A stretch of 27,912 bases of DNA from a virus, in the IMG/VR virus record IMGVR_UViG_3300048442_000453, positions 1 through 27,912 of that record. One strand, given 5' to 3'. Below are positions 22,971-27,912 of the stretch, one piece after another (positions within the stretch are counted from its first letter, which is position 1; every line of letters starts with the position of its first letter). A program made the translations under genes and the position numbers. The notes beneath the pieces are model-generated. The model was not told where the DNA came from, did not search any database, and saw only the letters and a program-made list of their open reading frames with translations.

Positions 22971-23336
22971 ATGACTAAATTTGAACTAATCCTAAATGAC
23001 AAAAGCTTGTATCTAGTCACCGACGATAAGATACAGAAGTACAAAGAGCTTTACCCTGCTGTCGATGTGGAGCAAGAGCTTCGCAGTATGATTGGCTGGT
23101 GTGACAGTAATCCAAAAAACCGCAAGACTAGAAATGGTGTCGCCAGTTTCATCACCCGCTGGCTGAAGAAAGCCCAAGACCAAGGTGGCAGTGGATATAA
23201 GCGCCCGGTGTCGAGGGGCCTGCGCGACCTGTCTAATGAGCAAATGCTTACCGACGTATCGTGGGTGCCAAAGGAAAAAAGAGCCGCAGCGCGTGCGCAT
23301 ATGCTGAAAAAGTACGGGGTGGTTTATGACGGATAG
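22971..23336 (+). CDS. Replication-associated protein
   Basis: 121 residues; ATG 22971 directly after the GTGGGAG leader is preferred over an in-frame ATG at 22935. Residues about 24-62 (LYPAVDVEQELRSMIGWCDS, NRKTRNGVASFITRWLKKAQ) match the C-terminal motif of many phage and prophage replication proteins (YPxxDVEaEL..m..W...NP..rKT..G...Fi..WL), here without the usual N-terminal primosomal or HTH domain. The C-terminus is basic (KEKRAAARAHMLKKYG). It overlaps the NinB-like gene by 11 bases. Probably a small replication/helicase-loading factor, inferred from the motif. Confidence 0.65.
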   Translation: MTKFELILNDKSLYLVTDDKIQKYKELYPAVDVEQELRSMIGWCDSNPKNRKTRNGVASFITRWLKKAQDQGGSGYKRPVSRGLRDLSNEQMLTDVSWVPKEKRAAARAHMLKKYGVVYDG

Positions 23337-23739
23337 TGGTGAACAGTGGGTGGTAAACAATCCCGATACCCTCAAAAACTTTTTACGCGAGGCTGAGAGG
23401 CAATACGAGCAGCATGGTTATGTTGTCTTTAAGTGGCAGTCAGGTAATCAGCGAACCAGAAAGCAGAACAGTGCAATGTGGCTATGGTTATCCCAACTTG
23501 CAACAGAGCTTAATGACGCCGGGTATGATATGCGCAAAACCTTAAAGGACGAGGTTGATATACCTTGGACTAAAAGCAATGCCAAGACCCATATCTGGGA
23601 CCCAGTGCAGCGAGTACTGCTTGGAAAAGATAGCTCGCAACAGCTTGAAAAGACTGAAGTAAACGAAGTGCAAGAGGTCATTGCGCGTCACATCGCGAAA
23701 TCCACAGGAGTTACAGTACCGTTTCCTAACAAGGATTAA
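23326..23739 (+). CDS. ninB: NinB-like recombination protein
   Basis: 137 residues. The pattern RTRKQNSAMWLWLSQLATEL, NDAGYDMRKTLK, DIPWTKSNAKTHIWDPVQRV and TGVTVPFPNKD at the end matches lambda NinB (Orf): KQN.AM, LN.AG.DM, IPWT...K..LW.PVQ, TGV..PFP. NinB binds single-strand DNA and assists phage recombination, replacing RecFOR functions. Neighbours are a replication protein upstream and NinG further down, a nin-type gene arrangement. Confidence 0.85.
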   Translation: MTDSGEQWVVNNPDTLKNFLREAERQYEQHGYVVFKWQSGNQRTRKQNSAMWLWLSQLATELNDAGYDMRKTLKDEVDIPWTKSNAKTHIWDPVQRVLLGKDSSQQLEKTEVNEVQEVIARHIAKSTGVTVPFPNKD

Positions 23740-23748
23740 GGACGGTGC

Positions 23749-24906
23749 GTGAACATTTTAGATTTCGCTAACACAGATCGGGAGCGGCTTATTCTGCAAT
23801 TGAAGGCGCAGGGTATCACCGCCCCCGAGGTCGCTTTGAAAGCTGGCATCACTGAGCGCAATGTATTTAGAACCATAGCCAGAGTTAAGGCGCGAGCCGC
23901 CGCTAGGGGTTACGCCCCCGACTCAGATTGGATTCACACAGTACCCAAGGGCCAGCAGGTCGCTGGCGTTTCTAGTTTATACCGAGATGGGCAAGACCAG
24001 CCGGTTTTGCAGTGGGTCAAATCAAAAACCGACCAAGAAGCCGCTTACGAGTTAATCCTGGACAGTTTAGAAAATGCCCATGAAAACTATAAGCCGTTTA
24101 AGCCCAGCAAATCCAAGGGCAAGAAAAAGGAAAACCTCGCCTCCCTGTTAACCATTACCGACTTTCACTTAGGCATGTATGCCTACGAAGCAGAGACAGG
24201 TGACAACTGGGACTCAGAGATTGCGGAGCGAGTATTCCTAGACTCAATTGCTGCAATGATCGAGGCAGCGCCGCCCAGTAAAGTTGGGATACTTTGCCAG
24301 CTTGGAGATTTCCTGCACTGGGATGGGATACTCAGCGCATCGACGCCAATGTCTGGTCACGCCCTAGACGCAGACACCCGGTATAGCAAGCTGGTTGAGC
24401 TTTGCATGTATGTAATGACCGAAGCAGTTCGGATGATGCTAGAAAAGTTCGAGCAGGTTGTTGTGATTAGTGCAGAGGGTAACCACGACATATCGGGGAG
24501 TATATGGCTGCGGAAACACATTAAGCATATCTACAGCAAAGACAAGCGGGTGGAGGTGATCGACAACGATTACCCTTATTACGCGTATTTGCATGGCGAG
24601 ATTATGCTGGGATTCCACCACGGCCATAAAATGAAATTGGCAAGCCTTCACAAGCTTTTTGCCAGTGAGCCACGATTCCGGTCGATGTGGGGCAAGTCGG
24701 TCGCCGCTTATATCCACACCGGGCATTATCACCATGAGCGCGTTATCGAAGACGGTGGCGCAATTGCAGAGCAGCACCCTACATTGTCAGGTCGTGATGC
24801 GTATGCTGCCCGAGGGGGCTATGTAAGCCTCCGGGGAGCCAAGCTAATTACCTATGACAAGCATGATGGGGAGATAAGCCGCATAACCATAAGGCCAGAA
24901 ACATGA
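23749..24906 (+). CDS. Metallophosphoesterase with N-terminal helix-turn-helix
   Basis: 385 residues starting at GTG 23749 after AAGGA. The N-terminal 60 residues resemble a homeodomain-like HTH (LKAQGITAPEVALKAGITER, NVFRTIARVKA). The catalytic domain carries all calcineurin-like motifs: D138-F-H140, G186-D187-F-L-H190, G244-N245-H246-D247, H290-H291-G-H293 and G325-H326-Y-H328. Such proteins bind two metal ions and cut phosphodiesters; the HTH suggests DNA as target. It lies between NinB and NinG; lambda's nin region also holds a phosphatase (NinI), but the HTH fusion is different. Substrate not predictable. Confidence 0.8.
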   Translation: MNILDFANTDRERLILQLKAQGITAPEVALKAGITERNVFRTIARVKARAAARGYAPDSDWIHTVPKGQQVAGVSSLYRDGQDQPVLQWVKSKTDQEAAYELILDSLENAHENYKPFKPSKSKGKKKENLASLLTITDFHLGMYAYEAETGDNWDSEIAERVFLDSIAAMIEAAPPSKVGILCQLGDFLHWDGILSASTPMSGHALDADTRYSKLVELCMYVMTEAVRMMLEKFEQVVVISAEGNHDISGSIWLRKHIKHIYSKDKRVEVIDNDYPYYAYLHGEIMLGFHHGHKMKLASLHKLFASEPRFRSMWGKSVAAYIHTGHYHHERVIEDGGAIAEQHPTLSGRDAYAARGGYVSLRGAKLITYDKHDGEISRITIRPET

Positions 24907-25160
24907 GCGTACTAATCGGATGCCCTTTACCTCAAAAGGAGGGCCACGTTGTTTTTTTATCAACTGACATTGGTGGATGCATTACCAACAAGTCAAACCC
25001 CAAGTATACTGACGTCTATACAGACACGTTCCCATCCGGGGTAACTGTCGCGGTAAATTGCGAAAAGTTTTACAACCTGTGGCAATGTGCGGTTAAAATT
25101 GATATGGACGATGACGAAGAAGAAAAACAAACAACAGTCATACGAGGGGTTTGGCATTAA
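24903..25160 (+). CDS. Unknown 85-residue protein
   Basis: ATG overlaps the phosphoesterase TGA (ATGA) and its TAA overlaps the NinG ATG (TAATG), so it is a middle gene of one operon. The product begins MSVLIGCPLPQKEG, contains SGVTVAVNCEKFYNLWQCAV and an acidic stretch (DMDDDEEE) near the end. Three cysteines but no clear metal site. Function unknown. Confidence 0.6.
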   Translation: MSVLIGCPLPQKEGHVVFLSTDIGGCITNKSNPKYTDVYTDTFPSGVTVAVNCEKFYNLWQCAVKIDMDDDEEEKQTTVIRGVWH

Positions 25161-25573
25161 TGGCTAGAAAGGCAACCACGGCAGGTTTAAAGAAGAAGGC
25201 ACACGAACTGCTTCAGCGTTTGGTGCGAATGAAAGCCGCAGATGATTGCGGTATAGTTCGGTGCGTAAGCTGTGGAAAGCTGGATCATTACAAAGCCATG
25301 GACGGTGGGCATTTTATCAGCCGCACCTACACCTACCATTCGCTCCGGGAGGAAAACATACACCCGCAGTGTAAGCGCTGTAACCGGTTCTTTGGATTGT
25401 GTCACGATGACTACCGGGTTTACATGGTCGACATGTATGGCGCGGATTATGTGGAATGGCTAAGCACCTCTAAGCGAAATATCTGCAAGCGCAGCAGGAT
25501 GGATTACGAGGATATGATAGAAGATTTCAAAACCCGCCTAAAAGAACAAGAAAATAGATTAGCGGGTACATAA
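25160..25573 (+). CDS. ninG: NinG-like protein (HNH-type zinc fold)
   Basis: 137 residues, ATG 25160 coupled to the previous TAA; an in-frame TTG at 25151 is less likely. The centre shows C35-V-S-C38, DGGH51-FISR, N66-I-H68-P-Q-C71-K-R-C74-N, the pattern of lambda NinG (Rap): a zinc-binding HNH-like fold that resolves branched DNA such as Holliday junctions and D-loops. It is shorter than lambda Rap (about 200 residues), lacking part of the N-terminus, but all the central residues are present. It ends the recombination operon; a promoter follows. Confidence 0.85.
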   Translation: MARKATTAGLKKKAHELLQRLVRMKAADDCGIVRCVSCGKLDHYKAMDGGHFISRTYTYHSLREENIHPQCKRCNRFFGLCHDDYRVYMVDMYGADYVEWLSTSKRNICKRSRMDYEDMIEDFKTRLKEQENRLAGT

Positions 25574-25602
25574 AAAAATTTACCTATTTGTATGCAAAAG
25601 TG

Positions 25603-25630
25603 TTGTCAGCGTCAGGAAAGCATGTATATT
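25603..25630 (+). promoter_or_regulatory. Sigma70-like promoter
   Basis: TTGTCA (25603-25608), 16-base spacer, TATATT (25625-25630). The string CAAAAGTGTTG that surrounds the -35 (25595-25605) recurs at the promoter at 26349. Drives the small genes from 25664. Confidence 0.75.
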
Positions 25631-25663
25631 CGTTGCATGGTTTGAGTCCGGGAGGGGACAATC

Positions 25664-25852
25664 ATGCAAAAGCGTAAGTGGACAATCACATTCAAGCAAG
25701 AAGATACAAGCGGTCGTTTAGTCAAGCAGCAGATTCAGGTCGACAGCCTTTCAGAATTTCGCGCAATGGCAGAAAAAGATATGTTGACCATCGTCGCCGT
25801 TCGCGATCCGGGTGGTAAGTTACACCGCACACAGATCGGTCGTTTATCCTAA
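25664..25852 (+). CDS. Unknown 62-residue basic protein
   Basis: ATG 25664 after GGGAGGGGACAATC. The product starts MQKRKWTITFKQEDTSGRLV and has a second half with VDSLSEFRAMAEKDML, predicted beta-beta-alpha. First gene behind a good promoter. No known family; small early proteins of this type often act on host functions, which is only a suggestion. Confidence 0.65.
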   Translation: MQKRKWTITFKQEDTSGRLVKQQIQVDSLSEFRAMAEKDMLTIVAVRDPGGKLHRTQIGRLS

Positions 25853-25867
25853 ACCGTGGGAGGTTTT

Positions 25868-26110
25868 ATGGTTCACCTAGTAAAGCGTTACGTTACCGAA
25901 AGTGAAATGAGCTACGCAGTCGATGCCCTCATGCCAACAATGGAAATAAACCATTGCAGTCGGCGTGAGCTAGCAGGTCTTGCGCTAGAGCATTTCGCGG
26001 ACGAGCTTGGCGTGATTGCCAACGTGAGTGCCGCAAGGGTAGTCGCGAGTCGCGTTCTGGCAGCATGGGAAGGCGTAAAGATGCAAACTAAGCGGGAGGT
26101 GGGAGCATGA
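25868..26110 (+). CDS. Unknown 80-residue helical protein
   Basis: ATG 25868 with leader CGTGGGAGG; an in-frame GTG at 25856 lies inside that leader and is rejected. The product is mostly helical (HLVKRYVTESEMSYAVDALM, CSRRELAGLALEHFADELGV). Its stop overlaps the next ATG (ATGA). Function unknown. Confidence 0.65.
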   Translation: MVHLVKRYVTESEMSYAVDALMPTMEINHCSRRELAGLALEHFADELGVIANVSAARVVASRVLAAWEGVKMQTKREVGA

Positions 26111-26340
26111 GTGCACTTGCTAAGTTAAAGGCCCAGGTTGCGGCGATTGGCGGCGAGATTGACTGGGACAGCAGTAACGTAAGCCGAAAAGACAAGCTCT
26201 TATTTGTCGACGCCCCGGATGGGTACATTTGGGATTGGTCGGAGTCGGAGTGCCTTACGGTTTGCTGGTTCGATGGTAAGGCCGAAGAATTTTACAAGGA
26301 AGCACTCGAGCTTATTAGCTACGGGGTAAAGGAATACTAA
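26107..26340 (+). CDS. Unknown 77-residue acidic protein
   Basis: ATG 26107 coupled to the previous TGA and preceded by GGTGGGAG. It has LAKLKAQVAAIGGEIDW at the start and a Trp/Asp-rich centre (YIWDWSESE, VCWFDGKAEEFYKEALELI). No family recognised. A second promoter follows directly. Confidence 0.6.
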   Translation: MSALAKLKAQVAAIGGEIDWDSSNVSRKDKLLFVDAPDGYIWDWSESECLTVCWFDGKAEEFYKEALELISYGVKEY

Positions 26341-26348
26341 CAAAAGTG

Positions 26349-26376
26349 TTGACCCGGTATCGCAAGCCGGTAAATT
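26349..26376 (+). promoter_or_regulatory. Sigma70-like promoter
   Basis: TTGACC (26349-26354), 16-base spacer, TAAATT (26371-26376), with the string CAAAAGTGTTG (26341-26351) identical to the one at 25595. Serves the gene at 26418. Confidence 0.65.
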
Positions 26377-26417
26377 TGAAATCATTGCAGTATGTTCTGC
26401 TAAGTGGGAGAAAAAAA

Positions 26418-26756
26418 ATGGCAACTAGAGCAACTTATCAATTCGCGTCAGTCAACGGCCAGCAGGTGACTATGTATGTCCACCACGATGGTTACCCATC
26501 CGGTGCTGCAGAGAAGATGGAAGGCTGTCAGTACGCGGAAGATTTTATACGCCGTAACGATAGGGCCGAGATTACTGAAAGCCACGAGAATCACGGTGAT
26601 ACTGAATACTGCTACACGGTGTCGAAAACTGGTGAGCTTGAAGTGTTGGAGCGCCAGCAGTTTGGTGTCGCATGGCTTGTCTATTATCAGGGGCCGCTCA
26701 ATCGCTTCTGTAACGAGGGTGGCATGGAAGGTTGCGCCGGGGAGATAGTAGCGTGA
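26418..26756 (+). CDS. Unknown 112-residue protein
   Basis: ATG 26418 after GTGGGAGA and an A-run; an upstream in-frame TTG at 26346 lies in the promoter. The product begins MATRATYQF with VTMYVHHDGYPSGAAEKMEG, a pattern I associate with a widespread small hypothetical protein of phages, and ends LNRFCNEGGMEGCAGEIVA. No activity known. Its stop overlaps a 41-residue gene's GTG (GTGA). Confidence 0.65.
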   Translation: MATRATYQFASVNGQQVTMYVHHDGYPSGAAEKMEGCQYAEDFIRRNDRAEITESHENHGDTEYCYTVSKTGELEVLERQQFGVAWLVYYQGPLNRFCNEGGMEGCAGEIVA

Positions 26757-26878
26757 CCCTCGATGTTATTACATTCATGGTGCAGTATGACGAATTGCTT
26801 GCAGACATTAGTAGAACAGACGATTTGTTTTGCCTAGTCTACACCATGCGCCACCACGAGCTTTTGTTGGAAAAGTAA
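26753..26878 (+). CDS. 41-residue protein
   Basis: GTG 26753 overlaps the previous TGA; GGGGAGA lies just upstream at 26739-26745. The product (starting MTLDVITFMV, ending HHELLLEK) is amphipathic and acidic in its first half. It ends three bases before a terminator stem. Supported by coupling and binding site only. Confidence 0.45.
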   Translation: MTLDVITFMVQYDELLADISRTDDLFCLVYTMRHHELLLEK

Positions 26879-26881
26879 ACC

Positions 26882-26904
26882 AAGCCCCCCGGGGCTTTTT
26901 TTTT
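26882..26904 (+). terminator. Intrinsic terminator
   Basis: AAGCCC (26882-26887) pairs with GGGCTT (26892-26897) and runs into nine Ts (26896-26904). The next gene's binding site GGGAGG starts immediately after the T-run, so genes downstream depend on leaky read-through or on an antitermination mechanism. Confidence 0.85.
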
Positions 26905-26915
26905 GGGAGGTTTTT

Positions 26916-27098
26916 ATGCAGCAGTGGATAGTGGTACTTGTAACGCAGCTTGGATTTGTCCGGATCAGTGAGCGCCGGCACGATTGCTTTGATGCAGCTA
27001 TGCGGGAAAGGCGAGAGTACGCAGATACTGGGGAAATTATCGTACGCAAATTTACGTACAACGAAATCAATGCACTTCAACCGAGGCATTACTCATGA
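26916..27098 (+). CDS. Unknown 60-residue protein
   Basis: ATG 26916 after GGGAGG, eleven bases beyond a terminator. Begins MQQWIVVLVTQLGFVRISE, with AAMRERREYADTGEIIVRKF in the second half; beta-alpha-beta character. Its stop is coupled to the next gene (ATGA). No promoter is seen between the terminator and this gene. Function unknown. Confidence 0.6.
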   Translation: MQQWIVVLVTQLGFVRISERRHDCFDAAMRERREYADTGEIIVRKFTYNEINALQPRHYS

Positions 27099-27325
27099 GC
27101 CAGAACGAAAAGATTTTGCAGCACTTGCTTGGTGGTAGCTCAATATCCGGTTTAGAAGCTTTGCAGTTTTATGGCTGCTTTAGACTTGCCGCCAGAATCT
27201 ATGACCTACGGCAACAGGGCTGGGATATTGAAGACGATGCAATTGATATGCCGAATGGCGCCAGAATCGCGACCTACTACCTAAACCGTGAACAGCTGAA
27301 GCAATCGCTTGCTGATGCCGAGTAG
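27095..27325 (+). CDS. Small helix-turn-helix protein (HTH_39-like)
   Basis: 76 residues, ATGA-coupled to the previous gene. KILQHLLGGSSISGLEALQF followed by YGCFRLAARIYDLRQQGWDI matches the short phage/prophage HTH_39-type winged helix, in which the second helix pair sets the recognition helix (FRLAARI.DLR..G). It then has NGARIATYYL, the beta wing. Probably a DNA-binding regulator or accessory to the replication genes. Confidence 0.7.
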   Translation: MSQNEKILQHLLGGSSISGLEALQFYGCFRLAARIYDLRQQGWDIEDDAIDMPNGARIATYYLNREQLKQSLADAE

Positions 27326-27386
27326 CAATTAATGGCGTTTTATGCTATATATTGGGCGACTGTGAACCCCGGAGCGTGACAGAGAC
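27326..27386 (+). promoter_or_regulatory. Short intergenic gap with weak -10-like element
   Basis: Contains TATATT (27348-27353) in an AT-rich stretch but no good -35 at 16-18 bases; a promoter for the genes from 27387 is possible but unproven. Confidence 0.25.
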
Positions 27387-27596
27387 ATGCAGCCAGTTAC
27401 AGAAGATACACTTAACCGTATCATCGCCCACCCCAATCACAATGCGCCAATGCCAGAAAAGCTGATTTACACAATGGCAGTGGAGCTATCAAAGTCGCGC
27501 TATGTAATCGACGCCCAGTATAAATTTATCGGCGAGTTGCTAAGTGTGCATAAGGTGGAAGAGCAGCTTGATGTTTGCGAGCAAGTCCGAAGTTAA
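27387..27596 (+). CDS. Unknown 69-residue protein
   Basis: ATG 27387 after an AGAGA-type binding site. Helical throughout (TEDTLNRIIAHPNHNAPMPE, MAVELSKSRYVIDAQYKFIG, VEEQLDVCEQVRS). Overlaps the next gene by 26 bases. No family recognised. Confidence 0.55.
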   Translation: MQPVTEDTLNRIIAHPNHNAPMPEKLIYTMAVELSKSRYVIDAQYKFIGELLSVHKVEEQLDVCEQVRS

Positions 27597-27783
27597 AAAA
27601 TGTACCTACGTAATGCGCCGGGCGCAGATCGTTGCCGATGCTAAACGGCACCCGGTCGCCATTACTGTTGACCTCGAAATAAGAAGTATTGCATCAGCTG
27701 CCCCTCGCGATATAATCGAGGTTATATACCCCGACACAGGTAATGACCTTGCAGCTATCAATCGAGTATCGCCCCACTACTAG
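27571..27783 (+). CDS. Unknown 70-residue protein
   Basis: ATG 27571 has GGAAGAG nine bases upstream; an in-frame ATG at 27544 is less well placed. Starts MFASKSEVKKCTYVMRRAQI, then VAITVDLEIRSIASAA and PRDIIEVIYPDTGND. It overlaps both neighbours (26 and 41 bases), unusual density even for this genome. Could be real or could be a frame overlapping the true ParB-domain gene start; moderate confidence. Confidence 0.45.
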   Translation: MFASKSEVKKCTYVMRRAQIVADAKRHPVAITVDLEIRSIASAAPRDIIEVIYPDTGNDLAAINRVSPHY

Positions 27784-27912
27784 CCTCGAACCCTACGAGA
27801 ATAATTCCCGAACTCACAGCGAGGCGCAGGTAGAGCAAGTCGCCCGGTCGATTACAGAGTTTGGATTTACCAACCCCATATTGATTGACGAGACTGGCAC
27901 AATAATTGCCGG
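27743..27912 (+). CDS. ParB-like N-terminal domain protein, 3' end cut by window edge
   Basis: ATG 27743 with CAGG at 27736-27739; the frame is open to the right edge (56 codons). The sequence shows the ParB/Srx-like domain: IEYRPTTSLEPYENNSRTHS, QVEQVARSITEFGFTNPILI, DETGTIIAG, just where the next residues would be the H-G-R phosphate-binding motif. In phages such domains are usually fused to a DNA adenine methylase or precede terminase genes rather than serving plasmid partition. The rest of the gene is needed to decide. Confidence 0.75.
   Translation, partial: MTLQLSIEYRPTTSLEPYENNSRTHSEAQVEQVARSITEFGFTNPILIDETGTIIA

Noticed and set aside
20687-27912. Plasmid-type partition system (parABS)
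   Set aside because: No ParA-type ATPase is present and phage ParB-domain proteins are usually methylase or terminase associated; only the near-parS site itself is kept as a finding.
1-27912. CRISPR arrays, insertion sequences or long direct repeats
   Set aside because: No regularly spaced repeat, transposase or terminal inverted repeats were seen; the repeats found are short motifs or protein-domain level.

Overview
The window is a contiguous piece of a tailed double-stranded DNA phage genome (Caudoviricetes). It has a P22-type coat protein but a long flexible tail module: tail tube, tail-assembly chaperone with a frameshift extension, and a 957-residue tape measure. It therefore looks like a siphovirus, with a bacterial (probably gammaproteobacterial, perhaps aquatic) host. 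The host is an inference from lambda-type NinB/NinG genes, Shine-Dalgarno sites and sigma70-like promoters. Every supported gene is on the + strand, genes are tightly packed, and many start codons overlap the previous stop (ATGA, TAATG, GTGA, TTGA). No integrase, excisionase or CI-type repressor is visible, which fits a virulent phage or one whose lysogeny genes lie outside the window.

Region 1 (3-7582, head, connectors, tail tube). Two fibre- or spike-like proteins, the first cut by the left edge, precede a tail-completion protein of HK97 gp10 type. Then come three very basic small proteins mixed with a putative connector and a putative tail terminator, followed by the scaffold, the P22-type coat, an intrinsic terminator, the tail tube protein and the tail-assembly chaperone. 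The chaperone appears to be extended by a programmed -1 frameshift.

Region 2 (7575-15122, tail tip). The tape measure is followed by five tail genes, including a protein with a YadA-like beta-roll and a 585-residue protein I do not recognise.

Region 3 (15160-20684, lysis and fibre array). Two membrane proteins (holin candidates) are separated from the M15-family endolysin by seven consecutive fibre-type genes. Several of these start with a domain resembling the N-terminus of the Bordetella phage major tropism determinant (Mtd_N) or a related short head domain.

Region 4 (20687-27912, early/middle genes). A palindrome one base away from the Pseudomonas-type chromosomal parS core opens this region. 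It carries a Sak-type annealing protein (DUF1071), an SSB-like protein with an acidic tail, a Cro-like HTH protein, a 270-base gene-free interval rich in hairpins, a replication-associated protein, NinB, a metallophosphoesterase with an N-terminal HTH, NinG, many small unknown genes and, at the right edge, the start of a ParB-domain protein. Many of these genes share an unusually conserved leader, CGTGGGAG, just before the start codon, and two small operons have near-consensus sigma70 promoters sharing the string CAAAAGTGTTG.

No tRNA, CRISPR array, insertion sequence or reverse transcriptase was found.
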